A DNA stretch of 64,000 nt, from assembly GCF_002860165.1 (NCBI RefSeq), contig NZ_PGUZ01000013.1, forward strand, positions 49,602 to 113,601. Direction: 5' to 3'. The DNA is from Bacillus sp. V3-13. GTDB lineage: Bacteria; Bacillota; Bacilli; Bacillales; Cytobacillaceae. The translations under genes were made by a program, and so were the position numbers. The notes under the pieces were generated by a model that did no database searches, was not told the origin of the DNA, and worked only from the letters and a program-made list of their open reading frames with translations. Position 1 is the first letter of the stretch; each line of letters starts with the position of its first letter. Shown one piece after another: positions 42,579 to 51,786 of this stretch.

Positions 42579-43874
42579 ATGGAAAAAGTCTTTTCAAAGC
42601 AGCGATTGCTGGCTGAGCTAAACAACTGTTCTTTCTATGAGAGGATTGATCCTGAGGAGTTGGCTGATAAATTATCAGTTTTAGCCGGGATCGGCACAAC
42701 CGCAGAGGGTGGCGTTACGCGCTTTCCTTATACTGACGAAGAAAAAAGGGCAAAAGAAATTTTTAAAAGCTGGATGGAGGAAATAGGTCTTATTGTAAGA
42801 GAAGATTCGGTTGGCAATCTATTCGGCGTTCTTGAAGGAGAAGACCCTTCCTTGCCTGTTGTTTTAACAGGCTCGCATTTGGATAGTGTGCCTAATGGCG
42901 GTGCGTTTGACGGGCCGCTCGGCTGCTTAAGCAGTCTGCTTGCCATAAAAGCAATCGCAGAAACGGGAACGAAGCCAAAGAGATCGATTGAGCTCGTTGT
43001 GTTTGTGGATGAAGAAGGGGCGCGATTCGGAAACGGACTTTTTGGCAGCAGGGTGATGATGGGGGAAGTAACTGCTCCCGATTTGAAAAATTTTAGCGAT
43101 GATCAAGGAAATATCCTTTACGATGAAATGAAAAAAGCCGGCTACAATCCTGACGAGCTCGCCAGTTCTTATCGCAAGCACGAAGATATATTTGCTTTTT
43201 TAGAGCTTCATATTGAGCAGGGGAAACGGCTCGAGTCGGAAAATAAGCATATCGGCGTTGTCAATGGAATCGCCGGGCCATCATGGGGAACGATGATTTT
43301 TTATGGCGAAACTGACCATGCCGGCAACACGCCGATGGAATATCGAAAAGACACGGTTGCAGCTGCCGCAGAGTTTATTTTGGAAGTGGAAAAATCGCCA
43401 AGAAGGTTCAGTCAAAGTGCCGTTGCCACCGTCGGGAAAATAACTGTTTTTCCAAACGGATCGAATGTCATTTCCGGCAAAACAGAGCTTTCGGTTGATG
43501 TAAGGGATGTTGATGAACAAGCAAGGGATCATTTGCTTGCACATTTAGATCAAAAGGCGGCTGAAATTGCCCAAAAGAGGGGTCTTACAGTCGAAGTTCA
43601 AGAAGGGATTAAAATCCCGCCCGTGATCGTTCCCGATCATATTCAACAAACGATCAGGAACGCTTCGGAAAATAACGGCTTATCCGTACTTTCCATCGTA
43701 AGTGGTGCCGGACATGATACCATGTCGCTTGGAAGATACGTGCCATCCGGAATGATTTTTGTACCGAGCCATAATGGAAAAAGCCATTCCCCTGAAGAAT
43801 GGACTTCACTCCCTGATTGCGTGAATGGAGTTCAGGTTTTAAAGGAAGCGATCCTCTCCTTAGCGAATCAATAA
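42579..43874 (+). CDS. M20-family amidohydrolase (carbamoylase/allantoate type)
   Basis: A 431-residue zinc enzyme of the N-carbamoyl-L-amino-acid hydrolase/allantoate amidohydrolase group. GSHLDSVPNGGAFDGPLG holds the first metal ligands, FVDEEGARFG the bridging acid, FLELHIEQG, and SGAGHDTMSL near the end. The exact substrate is not decidable. ATG 42579 is used although its ribosome site (AAGCTGG) is weak; GTG 42570 is an alternative. A D-serine dehydratase gene follows after 116 bases. Confidence 0.85.
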   Translation: MEKVFSKQRLLAELNNCSFYERIDPEELADKLSVLAGIGTTAEGGVTRFPYTDEEKRAKEIFKSWMEEIGLIVREDSVGNLFGVLEGEDPSLPVVLTGSHLDSVPNGGAFDGPLGCLSSLLAIKAIAETGTKPKRSIELVVFVDEEGARFGNGLFGSRVMMGEVTAPDLKNFSDDQGNILYDEMKKAGYNPDELASSYRKHEDIFAFLELHIEQGKRLESENKHIGVVNGIAGPSWGTMIFYGETDHAGNTPMEYRKDTVAAAAEFILEVEKSPRRFSQSAVATVGKITVFPNGSNVISGKTELSVDVRDVDEQARDHLLAHLDQKAAEIAQKRGLTVEVQEGIKIPPVIVPDHIQQTIRNASENNGLSVLSIVSGAGHDTMSLGRYVPSGMIFVPSHNGKSHSPEEWTSLPDCVNGVQVLKEAILSLANQ

Positions 43875-43990
43875 AACAAAAAAAGTCAGCTTTCTTATCT
43901 AATTGGCAAAGGGGTTTTCCCCATTCCCGTTTTTTATGTGAGATGGAGGAAAGTTAGCCAGCTGGTTCGGAAAGAAAAGGAGATGGTTTA

Positions 43991-45334
43991 ATGCGTGCTG
44001 GATTGATTGCCGGGAAAACAAGCGATGAATGGACAAAACGTGTGCCAATCCTTCAAAAGATCATAGATGAACAGGAAGCGTTTTGGCTTAATCCTGATTA
44101 CGGTGAGAACTGCAATATTTCCGTGACGGAAAAAGAATTGATGGAGGCGTCAGCAAGGCTGAAACGGTTTGCTCCGTATATAGCCAAGGTGTTTCCGGAA
44201 ACAAGGGTAACAGCGGGATTGATCGAATCACCCCTTTTGATGATATCAAGAATGAAACGGTTGCTGGAGGAAAGGTTTCAGCAAAAAATAAGCGGTGAAG
44301 TTTGGCTTAAGTGCGATAATGAGCTTCCAATCTCGGGATCGATTAAAGCAAGAGGCGGAATATACGAGGTTCTAAAACACGCTGAAAGCCTTGCATTGCA
44401 TCACGGTATCCTTAGTAAGGACGACGATTATTCGGTAATGAGCGGTGATAAATTTAAAAAATTCTTTTCCGGCTTTTCCATATCGGTTGGTTCTACCGGC
44501 AATCTCGGTTTAAGCATCGGAATAATCGCTGCCAAGCTTGGATTCAAAGTGACGGTTCATATGTCTGCTAATGCAAAAGCCTGGAAAAAAGAGTTGCTGA
44601 ATAAACTGGGTGTCGGAGTCATTGAATATAATTCGGATTATTCCCAGGCGGTTGCTGAAGGCAGAAAGCAGGCTGAACAAGATCCGTTTTGCCATTTTAT
44701 CGATGATGAAAACTCAAGGGATCTTTTTCTTGGTTATGCAGTGGCAGCTTTACGCCTGCAAACGCAGCTAGTGGAACTCGGTAAAAATATCGGGAAAGAC
44801 CAGCCCCTTTTCGTCTACCTTCCTTGCGGTGTTGGTGGAGGACCAGGCGGTATTACGTTTGGATTAAAGACTTTATACAAGGAAAATGTTCATTGCTTCT
44901 TTGCGGAACCCGTCCAATCTCCATGCATGCTGGCGGCAATGGCGACAGGGTTAAATGAAAACATATCCGTACAGCAATTCGGTCTCGATAACGAAACAGC
45001 AGCCGACGGATTGGCCGTAGGGAGAGCATCTGGTTTTGTAGGCCGAAATATGAAAAGCTTGTTGAGCGGAATTTTCACAATCAAAGATGAAACATTGCTT
45101 CAATTAATGCAGGATATTTGGAAAACCGAGAAAATCTTTGTCGAGCCTTCCGCGGCGGCGGGAGCACTTGGGCCCATTTCCATCTTCCGCAGAGGCCCTG
45201 GACTTCAGTACATAGAACAGCAACAATTGCATGAAACGATGAAAAACGCTATTCACGTTATTTGGGCAACCGGGGGCAGCATGGTCCCTGAAAAGATCAG
45301 AGCGGAATACTTGAGCGGGGAAGCGCAACCATAG
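43991..45334 (+). CDS. dsdA: D-serine ammonia-lyase
   Basis: A PLP enzyme that turns D-serine into pyruvate and ammonia. The protein has 447 residues. The PLP lysine is in PISGSIKARGGIYEVL, the SVGSTGNLGLSIGI loop binds substrate, and LPCGVGGGPGGITFGLK is the phosphate cradle. AAAAGGAG precedes the ATG. The adjacent amidohydrolase points to an amino-acid breakdown region. The terminator at 45342-45374 follows. Confidence 0.92.
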   Translation: MRAGLIAGKTSDEWTKRVPILQKIIDEQEAFWLNPDYGENCNISVTEKELMEASARLKRFAPYIAKVFPETRVTAGLIESPLLMISRMKRLLEERFQQKISGEVWLKCDNELPISGSIKARGGIYEVLKHAESLALHHGILSKDDDYSVMSGDKFKKFFSGFSISVGSTGNLGLSIGIIAAKLGFKVTVHMSANAKAWKKELLNKLGVGVIEYNSDYSQAVAEGRKQAEQDPFCHFIDDENSRDLFLGYAVAALRLQTQLVELGKNIGKDQPLFVYLPCGVGGGPGGITFGLKTLYKENVHCFFAEPVQSPCMLAAMATGLNENISVQQFGLDNETAADGLAVGRASGFVGRNMKSLLSGIFTIKDETLLQLMQDIWKTEKIFVEPSAAAGALGPISIFRRGPGLQYIEQQQLHETMKNAIHVIWATGGSMVPEKIRAEYLSGEAQP

Positions 45335-45341
45335 CTTAATG

Positions 45342-45374
45342 AAGGCAGCTCCCTGGAAAAGGGCGCTGCCTTTT
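45342..45374 (+). terminator. Terminator after dsdA
   Basis: AAGGCAGC pairs with GCTGCCTT, followed by TT. It lies between convergent genes. Confidence 0.65.
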
Positions 45375-45401
45375 AAGTAAAAACCAAAAAGATTATCCTG
45401 C

Positions 45402-45743
45402 TCAAATATCCTGTACAAACCTATTGCCAGGAATTTTATTTAACATTACATATAAGCTGGTTGGACCAGCTCCTGAATGTTCAAACGATAACTCCTCATC
45501 TCCTTCAGCAAGAATGACATCCTTCTCGGTTACTTCGGTCTTGACGCCATCAATCGTGATAATCCCGCTTCCCTGAAGCACCATTAAATAAACTTCAGTG
45601 CCGGGGTGCTTATGGGGCGGAAGCTGTTGGCCGGCCATAAAATTAAGCAAGAAAACGGTACTTTTCCCATTGTTAAAAATAATTCGCTTAGTAAAATGGT
45701 TTTCATTAAATTCTTGTAAAAGGGCTGCGGATTTTTTTTCCAT
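45402..45743 (-). CDS. Small cupin protein
   Basis: A 113-residue single-domain cupin. PPHKHPGTEVYLMVLQGSG holds the metal-binding His/Glu set and KDVILAEGDEELSFEHSG the second motif. The function is unknown; such proteins bind metal or serve as sensors or isomerases. ATG 45743 is chosen because AAAGGAGAAATGATC precedes it; an ATG at 45749 lies within that spacing. It converges with dsdA. Confidence 0.78.
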   Translation of the reverse strand: MEKKSAALLQEFNENHFTKRIIFNNGKSTVFLLNFMAGQQLPPHKHPGTEVYLMVLQGSGIITIDGVKTEVTEKDVILAEGDEELSFEHSGAGPTSLYVMLNKIPGNRFVQDI

Positions 45744-45929
45744 GATCATTTCTCCTTTCTATTCGCTTTTCTCCTTAATGATAATGAATATCAGTGGATA
45801 AAGTGATGATATACATCACTTAAATAAATTTTTATTTTGATAAAGTAACTTCGCAAAAAAATAAATACACTCGTGGATCTGTGCATAAATATTATCATTA
45901 TTGGAAAATTTCAGGTGCAGGGGGATTTT

Positions 45930-46379
45930 ATGAATTTTTGGCTCGAAGCAGGTGTCGTCATCGTGCAACTGGCTGCTGTGTTTTTAGGAGCATACTTAGG
46001 CGTAAAATCAGCGGTTTCCATTGAAAATTTTAAAAAGGACCGTGAAATAAAAGAAAAAATGCTGGGGCAAATTTATGAACCGATATGGAAGATCTTTTTT
46101 CAGGAATATGTAAAAAGTAAAGGGTACAAAGGACTGACAAAGAACGATTATAAACTGATCAGAGAAGTAGTCAACAACAGCCTCTCTTATATTGATCCAG
46201 AATTCGAGGATATGATTATCCGCAATGACCTCATTTTGGAAAGCATTGAGTTGTGGGGTATCACAGATGTGTTGCTGGACCATGACGGAGAATTATACAA
46301 ATATGTTAGAACGAAGTATAACGAACTGCGAAAAGACTTAAAACTGCCACATTTCAATGAGTATAGGATAAGTAAATAA
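45930..46379 (+). CDS. Membrane-anchored protein of unknown function
   Basis: A 149-residue protein. One N-terminal helix (WLEAGVVIVQLAAVFLGAYLGV) is followed by a soluble, charged, helical region. I do not recognise it. CAGGGGGATTTT precedes ATG 45930, and the frame upstream of this is not used. It sits alone between a divergent cupin gene and a monooxygenase gene. Confidence 0.6.
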   Translation: MNFWLEAGVVIVQLAAVFLGAYLGVKSAVSIENFKKDREIKEKMLGQIYEPIWKIFFQEYVKSKGYKGLTKNDYKLIREVVNNSLSYIDPEFEDMIIRNDLILESIELWGITDVLLDHDGELYKYVRTKYNELRKDLKLPHFNEYRISK

Positions 46380-46556
46380 TATTTAGAGGAATTTTTTAGT
46401 ACTTTAAGTTGATCATTATAAATTCCAGTTAAGCAGGAAAATTGTAATTCAAAATAAGTTTATTTATGATGATATCGTGCAGGACTGCCTGAAAGATTTG
46501 GAAAGTGACAGCACATACTAATTATGCGTTATAAGCAGCGGACAGGAGGAATGCAG

Positions 46557-46850
46557 GTGATTATTATTCATGCATTTATTAAGATCGATCCGGCACAGCG
46601 CGAAAAGTTTCTTGAGCTCAGTGAGCGGATCATAAAAGATTCCCAGGCCGAAGAAGGGAACATTAGTTACCGGTTGTATGAAGAAGCAGGACAGCCGAAT
46701 ACATTTGTTATGCTCGAAGAGTGGAAGGATCTTGCCTCAATCCAGTTCCATGGGGAAACGGCCCACTTTAAAAGCTTCATGGCTGAAACAAGTGGCATGT
46801 TAGTTGAACCGTTGCGTGCTGAAAGGTATGAAATCGCGAGAAAGCTTTAA
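46557..46850 (+). CDS. Antibiotic-biosynthesis-monooxygenase (ABM) domain protein
   Basis: A 97-residue ferredoxin-like-fold protein: FIKIDPAQREKFLELSE, EEGNISYRLYEE, and FVMLEEWKDLASIQFHGETAHFKSF are the ABM pattern. Relatives include YgiN-type quinol monooxygenases and haem-degrading IsdG-like enzymes. AGGAGG (46544-46549) lies seven bases before GTG 46557 and one base before ATG 46551, so I choose the GTG. The old-yellow-enzyme gene follows after 54 bases. Confidence 0.8.
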   Translation: MIIIHAFIKIDPAQREKFLELSERIIKDSQAEEGNISYRLYEEAGQPNTFVMLEEWKDLASIQFHGETAHFKSFMAETSGMLVEPLRAERYEIARKL

Positions 46851-46904
46851 GTCTATACCTTGCCTTATTAAGCTTATCATCAAAGATAAACACGGAGGAA
46901 TAAA

Positions 46905-48026
46905 ATGAATCAAAAATACGCACCATTATTCGAAACATTTACTTTAAAACCGGAAGTACAATTGAAAAATAGACTTGTGATGGCACCAATGACCAATTTC
47001 TCATCCAATCCAGACGGAACAGTAACCGATGAAGAACTTGCCTATTATGCGCGCCGCTCAAAGGGCGTCAGCATGGTGATAACCGCTTGTACATATGTTT
47101 CAGCAAATGGAAAAGGATTTCATGGAGAATTCGGGGCAGACCGCGACGATCTGATCCCGAGCCTGCGCAGTCTCGCCACTACGATTAAAGAACAAGGCGC
47201 AAAAGCGATTCTGCAAATTTTTCATGGCGGCCGTGAATGTCCGCCGGAACTCGTACCGAATGAAGATATCGTCAGTGCAAGTGAAATCCCGTCAGAACGG
47301 GCAGGGGTGAAAACTCCGCGCGCGTTGAACGAGGAAGAAATTGAAGCACTTATCCGCGATTTTGGCGAAGCGACAAGGCGTGCCATTGAAGCAGGCTATG
47401 ATGGAGTCGAAATTCATGGCGCGAACGGATATATCATCCAGCAGTTCTTTTCTCCACATTCAAATCGCCGTGAAGACCGCTGGGGCGGAAGTCTTGAGAA
47501 GCGTCTCAACTTCCCGATCGCGGTAGTGGATGAAGTTCAGAAAACGGTTGCTAAATATGCAGATAAACCATTTGTGGTCGGCTATCGCTTTTCGCCCGAG
47601 GAGCCGGAAACACCCGGAATCACGATGGCAGACACATTGTTTTTAATCGACAACTTAGCCCGGAAGAATTTGGATTATCTACATGTTTCATTGCAGGATT
47701 TCAGGTCGACTCCAAAACGTGGTGTTGAAGATACCCGTTCCCGTTTGGAAATCATCCAGGAACGTGTTGGCGATCTCGTCCCGGTAATCGGGGTAGGTTC
47801 TATCTATACTGCAGATGATGCTATAGAGGCACTTGAAACTGGAGTGCCATTAATTGCATTGGGACGTGGTTTGATTATCGAACCGGATTGGGTTGAAAAG
47901 GTTGAAAGCGGCAGGGAAGATGCCATCGAAACAAAGATTGATAAAGACGCACAGGAACGCCTTGTCGTACCGGATCCTCTCTGGCAGGAAATTATTAACA
48001 CACCAGGCTGGTTTCCTGGAGTTTAA
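46905..48026 (+). CDS. Old yellow enzyme, NADH:flavin oxidoreductase (YqiG-like)
   Basis: A 373-residue FMN TIM barrel: KNRLVMAPMTNFSSNPDG at the N-terminus, FHGGRECP, GVEIHGANGYIIQQFFSPHSN with the substrate-binding His-Asn pair, and RREDRWGGSLEKR. It reduces alpha,beta-unsaturated carbonyl compounds. It resembles B. subtilis YqiG. ACGGAGGAATAAA precedes the ATG. A shared terminator (48035-48082) separates it from the next, opposite gene fragment. Confidence 0.9.
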   Translation: MNQKYAPLFETFTLKPEVQLKNRLVMAPMTNFSSNPDGTVTDEELAYYARRSKGVSMVITACTYVSANGKGFHGEFGADRDDLIPSLRSLATTIKEQGAKAILQIFHGGRECPPELVPNEDIVSASEIPSERAGVKTPRALNEEEIEALIRDFGEATRRAIEAGYDGVEIHGANGYIIQQFFSPHSNRREDRWGGSLEKRLNFPIAVVDEVQKTVAKYADKPFVVGYRFSPEEPETPGITMADTLFLIDNLARKNLDYLHVSLQDFRSTPKRGVEDTRSRLEIIQERVGDLVPVIGVGSIYTADDAIEALETGVPLIALGRGLIIEPDWVEKVESGREDAIETKIDKDAQERLVVPDPLWQEIINTPGWFPGV

Positions 48027-48034
48027 AATTGTAA

Positions 48035-48082
48035 AAAAAGCACATCTCGTTTTCCGAATACGGTTCAACAGATGTGCTTTTT
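48035..48082. terminator. Terminator after the old yellow enzyme gene
   Basis: AAAAAGCACATCT pairs perfectly with AGATGTGCTTTTT over a 22-base loop, and it can act in both directions. Confidence 0.7.
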
Positions 48083-48087
48083 ATATT

Positions 48088-48327
48088 TTATCCGGAGTGA
48101 TTGACAGGTTCCGGATGACGATGTAATGAGGCTGAGAGGATAAAACCGCAGATAAGCAGCAAGGCGCTTGTCATGAAAAATACTGCCGAAAAACCGAAAT
48201 AACCGGAAACCATCCCGCCCATTACAGGGCCGCCCACGTTACCTAAAAACCGCAAGCTTGTATTATAACCAAGAACTTCACCCTGCATGGCGATCGGAGC
48301 TTCCTGGCGGATATAGGTAACGAACAC
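48088..48327 (-). pseudogene. C-terminal fragment of an MFS transporter
   Basis: Reads YIRQEAPIAMQGEVLGYNTS, then LRFLGNVGGPVMGGMVSGYFG and one more helix. This is the final pair of helices of a drug-type major facilitator; a full protein would need about 320 more residues upstream. The region above, 48328-48540, is AT-rich and not coding. It is a relic of a deleted gene. Confidence 0.75.
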
Positions 48328-48526
48328 TTCTTTCTTAAAACATTTCGCTTTCCTAAATATTATAATACCGAAATTTTTTGAAAAATTGAAGCTATAAGCG
48401 CAGGTTTCACTTTTTCGCCATTTATTTTCTTATCAAGCCAAAATCCTTGATCAGCGTTGCTAGGAAAAAGGAATCAGCTTAAGAATTTCATAAAAAAGGC
48501 GTTTAGTGTCACATCTGAAATATAAA

Positions 48527-48575
48527 TGTAATATTCTCATAACATATTTGACAAAATATGATGATATACTACTAT
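48527..48575 (+). promoter_or_regulatory. Candidate promoter (and WalR-like site) for the endopeptidase gene
   Basis: TTGACA (48548-48553) and TACTAT (48570-48575) are 16 bases apart. TGTAAT-N5-CATAAC (48527-48543) matches the WalR direct repeat TGTWAH-N5-TGTWAH fully in the first half and four of six in the second. CwlO-type genes belong to the WalRK regulon in B. subtilis. The leader to 48788 would be about 205 bases. Confidence 0.35.
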
Positions 48576-48787
48576 TTGTAGCAAATGAAGGTTTAAAATA
48601 GATTATTTTCCAGATAAATGTCATAGGTACATATTACGATGCACGCTTCTTGAAACACATACTTTTTTACCGAAAACAAAACGGCCAAACTGGCTAAAAA
48701 CAGGAATTTTTATCGGCGCTTGGAGATGTCCATGGAAAGATAGAGAGGATCTTGATGGTTTGGCTTAAGGGAAAGCAGGGGAAGAAA

Positions 48788-49996
48788 ATGATGAAAAAGA
48801 GGCTATTGGTTTTAAACACGACAGTGATGATTGGGTTGGGGAGTACATTTGCGATTCCGAATGTAAATGCGGAATCAATTAACAGCCTGCAAAGCCAGCG
48901 AACAGAAATTAAAGCGAGCATATCCCAGGCGGAGCAAGCGATTGCAGAGGCTCAAGTGGAGATAGCCAGTTTAAATGAACAAATCAAGCGAATCGACCAG
49001 GCAATTCAAGACAATAATGATATGATTGTCAAAACAGAAGCGGATATTACCGCTGCACAAGCAGAAATCCAAAAGCTTGAAGAAGAGATCGCCGTATTGC
49101 AGGAGCGCATCGCCAAGCGTAATGAAGTATTAAAAGAACGCGCTCTTTCCTTCCAGGAAAGCGGCGGGAATATTGGCTATATCGAAGTTTTGCTTGGTTC
49201 CTCAAGCTTCAGTGATTTTGTTGATCGCGTTGATGCTGTAGCAAAAATAGTGGAAGCAGACCAGAGCCTTCTGGAACAGCATGATCTTGATAAAAAAGAT
49301 CTTGAAACGAAGCAAGGCACAGTTGAAAAGAAGCTGGCTGATCTTAACAGCCAGAAAATCGAGCTTGAAGGAATGAAAACGCAGATCCTCGAGCAAAAAC
49401 AAGAAAATGATCGTCTTAAAGCAGAAGTTGAACAAAAAGAACAGGAAAATGCGGCAAAACTTGCTGATCTTCAATCACAAGACAGCCAGATCGCTTCAAA
49501 GATATCCGCCATTCAGCAGGCCATTGAGCAAGAACAGCGTGCGGCCGCTGCAGCTGTCCAAACAAATGCCGGCTCTACAAGTGTTCCAGCCAGCGAACGC
49601 AAGCCAAGCGGAAGCATCAATGATGTCATTACCGCAGGTTACAAATATATCGGAAACTCAGCTTATCGCTTTGGTGGTGGCAGAACCGCCTCAGATATTG
49701 CAAATGGATACTTTGACTGCTCAGGTTTTGTTAGCTGGGCGTTCTCTCAAGCTGGTATAAAGGTCGGAGCCAGCACAGATGTTTTGAAAAATGCTGGAAC
49801 CCAAATTCCGGCAAGCCAAATGCAGCCGGGAGATCTAGTATTCTTTAATACATATAAAACAGATGGACATGTAGGCATTTACATAGGCGGTGGCAAGTTC
49901 ATTGGCTCCCAGGACAGCACGGGTGTTGCAATTGCCAATATGTCCAGCGGCTATTGGCAACAACATTTTAACGGACGTGTCGTCCGCGTCCAATAA
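48788..49996 (+). CDS. CwlO-like D,L-endopeptidase (NlpC/P60)
   Basis: A secreted wall hydrolase of 402 residues. It has a signal peptide (MMKKRLLVLNTTVMIGLGST, cleavage after VNA), a long coiled coil to about residue 255 (repeated Q/E/I heptads), an Ala/Ser linker, and a C40 NlpC/P60 domain with the catalytic Cys in YFDCSGFVSWAF, His in DGHVGIYIGGG. This is the CwlO/PcsB layout; CwlO cuts between D-Glu and mDAP for cell elongation and its coiled coil is controlled by FtsEX. GGGGAAG precedes ATG 48788. A perfect terminator (50005-50050) follows. Confidence 0.88.
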   Translation: MMKKRLLVLNTTVMIGLGSTFAIPNVNAESINSLQSQRTEIKASISQAEQAIAEAQVEIASLNEQIKRIDQAIQDNNDMIVKTEADITAAQAEIQKLEEEIAVLQERIAKRNEVLKERALSFQESGGNIGYIEVLLGSSSFSDFVDRVDAVAKIVEADQSLLEQHDLDKKDLETKQGTVEKKLADLNSQKIELEGMKTQILEQKQENDRLKAEVEQKEQENAAKLADLQSQDSQIASKISAIQQAIEQEQRAAAAAVQTNAGSTSVPASERKPSGSINDVITAGYKYIGNSAYRFGGGRTASDIANGYFDCSGFVSWAFSQAGIKVGASTDVLKNAGTQIPASQMQPGDLVFFNTYKTDGHVGIYIGGGKFIGSQDSTGVAIANMSSGYWQQHFNGRVVRVQ

Positions 49997-50004
49997 TATA
50001 ACGA

Positions 50005-50050
50005 AAAGAGGCTTAGCTTAAAGTCATCCAACTTTTTGCTAAGCCTCTTT
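50005..50050. terminator. Terminator after the endopeptidase gene
   Basis: AAAGAGGCTTAGC pairs without mismatch with GCTAAGCCTCTTT. Confidence 0.8.
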
Positions 50051-50114
50051 AATTATGTAGTAACGGCAACATGTCATTGATATTCTCCGAAATTATTAGT
50101 CTGCAAAGCAGTTA

Positions 50115-50396
50115 TTATTCGATTTTAAGCATTTTCTTTAAATCTTTTAAAAGCTCTTCAGCTGCAGCCGGACTTAAAATGATCTTTCCATCTGCAAGAC
50201 TTAAATTCTTGTCTGACACTTCACCTGTGAGAAGACAGGCTCTATACGGAGTATATTTTTTAAGAACAATTTTTTCATTTTCCACAAAAATTTCGAGTGG
50301 ATCTTTTTCCTGGATTTCAAATGTATTGCGCAGTTCTTTTGGAATCACAATCCTTCCGAGTTCATCTACTTTTCGTACAATGCCAGTTGACTTCAT
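50115..50396 (-). CDS. abrB: AbrB-family transition-state regulator
   Basis: A 93-residue protein. The N-terminal swapped-hairpin DNA-binding domain reads MKSTGIVRKVDELGRIVIPK and ELRNTFEIQEKDPLEIFVEN, then YTPYRACLLTGEVSDKNLSLADG leads to a helical tail. It resembles AbrB/Abh of B. subtilis. AbrB itself normally sits beside metS in B. subtilis, so this may be a paralogue. AAAGGAGC precedes ATG 50396. It is divergent from comK, with 774 bases between the two starts. AbrB is a known direct regulator of comK in B. subtilis. Confidence 0.85.
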   Translation of the reverse strand: MKSTGIVRKVDELGRIVIPKELRNTFEIQEKDPLEIFVENEKIVLKKYTPYRACLLTGEVSDKNLSLADGKIILSPAAAEELLKDLKKMLKIE

Positions 50397-50881
50397 TACT
50401 ATCAAGCTCCTTTGTTTACATTATTAGGAATATTCCTGTGTCTTAAGCATACCGCTTTTCCAGAAATCTATCAATACATTACTGCCAATTTATAGCACAA
50501 AAGTACTCTTTTAGGACAAAAGGTGAACAGTAGAAATATTTCCGTAAAATCTATTTTTTGAGATGAAAATTTGAATACTTTCTGAATATTTAATTTTAGG
50601 CTAAGAATCGGAAAATCATGCGGGACGCTTGCAGCTTAAAAGCATCAACCAATTCAAAAAAATTTAGGCAACATTTTAAACAGCCTTTGATAATAAAGGA
50701 TTGGAAAAGGGGTTAGAACAGAAAAAGTGGAATTTATTTGTTAATTCGTCAATAAAGGCAATAAGCCATTACGTAAACGACAATACAAAATTATACTGCT
50801 ATAGGATAAAGAAGGTCAATGTAAGGAAAAATTGAAATCCGCTGCCAACGGCGCACTAAATAAATTTGTTAGAAAAATAAC

Positions 50882-50921
50882 GAAAAAGTATTTTACAACA
50901 AGGAATGATTGTAACTATAAT
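50882..50921 (+). promoter_or_regulatory. Candidate comK promoter with ComK-like AT box
   Basis: TTACAA (50893-50898) and TATAAT (50916-50921) are spaced 17 bases apart. GAAAAAGTATTTT (50882-50894) matches the ComK half-site AAAAN5TTTT at seven of eight positions and touches the -35. A matching second AT box at the usual spacing was not found. The start of transcription would be about 50928, giving comK a leader of roughly 240 bases. The rest of 50397-50880 shows no gene. Confidence 0.45.
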
Positions 50922-51079
50922 AGATTTCGAGGTGGCAATTAATTGGAAATAAAAATAATGTAACAGTGTCAACTCTATCCATTAATCTTTTTTGAGAAAG
51001 TTATCATAAAGCACCGGTCAATGCCTATTAAACTTGTCTGTTTACTTTATTTCAGTCAAAAATTCACTTTAATATTTAG

Positions 51080-51118
51080 CTGAGTCCGGGTAAGTAAGCT
51101 TACGTGTAGGGAACTCAG
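51080..51118 (+). promoter_or_regulatory. Hairpin in the comK leader
   Basis: CTGAGT (51080-51085) pairs with ACTCAG (51113-51118), enclosing the palindrome GTAAGCTTAC (51094-51103). It ends 52 bases before the comK start and is followed by TTTATTTG, a weak T-run. It could be a leader structure, an attenuator or a protein-binding site. Confidence 0.4.
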
Positions 51119-51170
51119 TTTATTTGCTGAATGTTAGAGATTAATAGAAGAAAGGAGAGCATCAAAAACA

Positions 51171-51740
51171 ATGGAAATAGTAAGGAAATATTTAGTGAAC
51201 CGCAGTACTTCTGCTATTTTACCGGAATACGACCGTCAAGGGAGGCTTTGCTCCCAGGTGATCGAAGGGCAAAAGAATTTTCTTGTTATGGTGCCGCCGC
51301 GAAAATTATTGAATGAATGTTTAGAATACTACGGTGATAGTATGATCGGGGCGGTGAGAGGTACCAGGGCAATTCTCGGAAATATCAGGATGGCGCCGAT
51401 TATCATTCACGCAGATAATGAGCTTTATTGGTTTCCGACTCTTTCTCCGCAAAAAAACAGCTGTATCTGGCTTACTCCCGCTCATATTATAGACTTTATC
51501 TACATAAGCGAGAACCGTACAAAAGTGATTTTAACTGAAGGAAACAGTGTGACGATTGATATGACAATTGGACGGCTTAAAAGAAAAAGGCAAATCACTT
51601 ATACGTTAAAAAGCCAGGTGGAAGAGAGAAAAAATCGAAATGTCTTTTACTCCATTGGGCCAGATGAAGGGCTTCAACTCATAAAGGACCCGAAAGGTGT
51701 AAACTATGTCCACTCCGGGAAAAAAATAATAAAAAAATAA
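51171..51740 (+). CDS. comK: Competence transcription factor ComK
   Basis: A 189-residue protein with the ComK pattern: AILPEYDRQGRLCSQVIEG near the N-terminus, CLEYYGDSMIGAVRGTRAIL, the block ADNELYWFPTLSPQKNSCIWL, and VTIDMTIGRLKRKRQ. ComK binds paired AT boxes to switch on DNA uptake genes. The length is close to the 192 residues of B. subtilis ComK, and no frame break is seen. AAAGGAGAG precedes ATG 51171. Many bacilli carry two ComK-like genes (ComK1/ComK2); which one this is cannot be told. Confidence 0.85.
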   Translation: MEIVRKYLVNRSTSAILPEYDRQGRLCSQVIEGQKNFLVMVPPRKLLNECLEYYGDSMIGAVRGTRAILGNIRMAPIIIHADNELYWFPTLSPQKNSCIWLTPAHIIDFIYISENRTKVILTEGNSVTIDMTIGRLKRKRQITYTLKSQVEERKNRNVFYSIGPDEGLQLIKDPKGVNYVHSGKKIIKK

Positions 51741-51766
51741 GAGCAGATAGCTTTCGCTGCTGCTCT
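51738..51766. terminator. Convergent terminator
   Basis: AAGAGCAG pairs with CTGCTCTT. It lies between comK and the hemolysin III gene and overlaps the comK stop region. Confidence 0.6.
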
Positions 51767-51786
51767 TTGGCTCATCCATGAATGGC

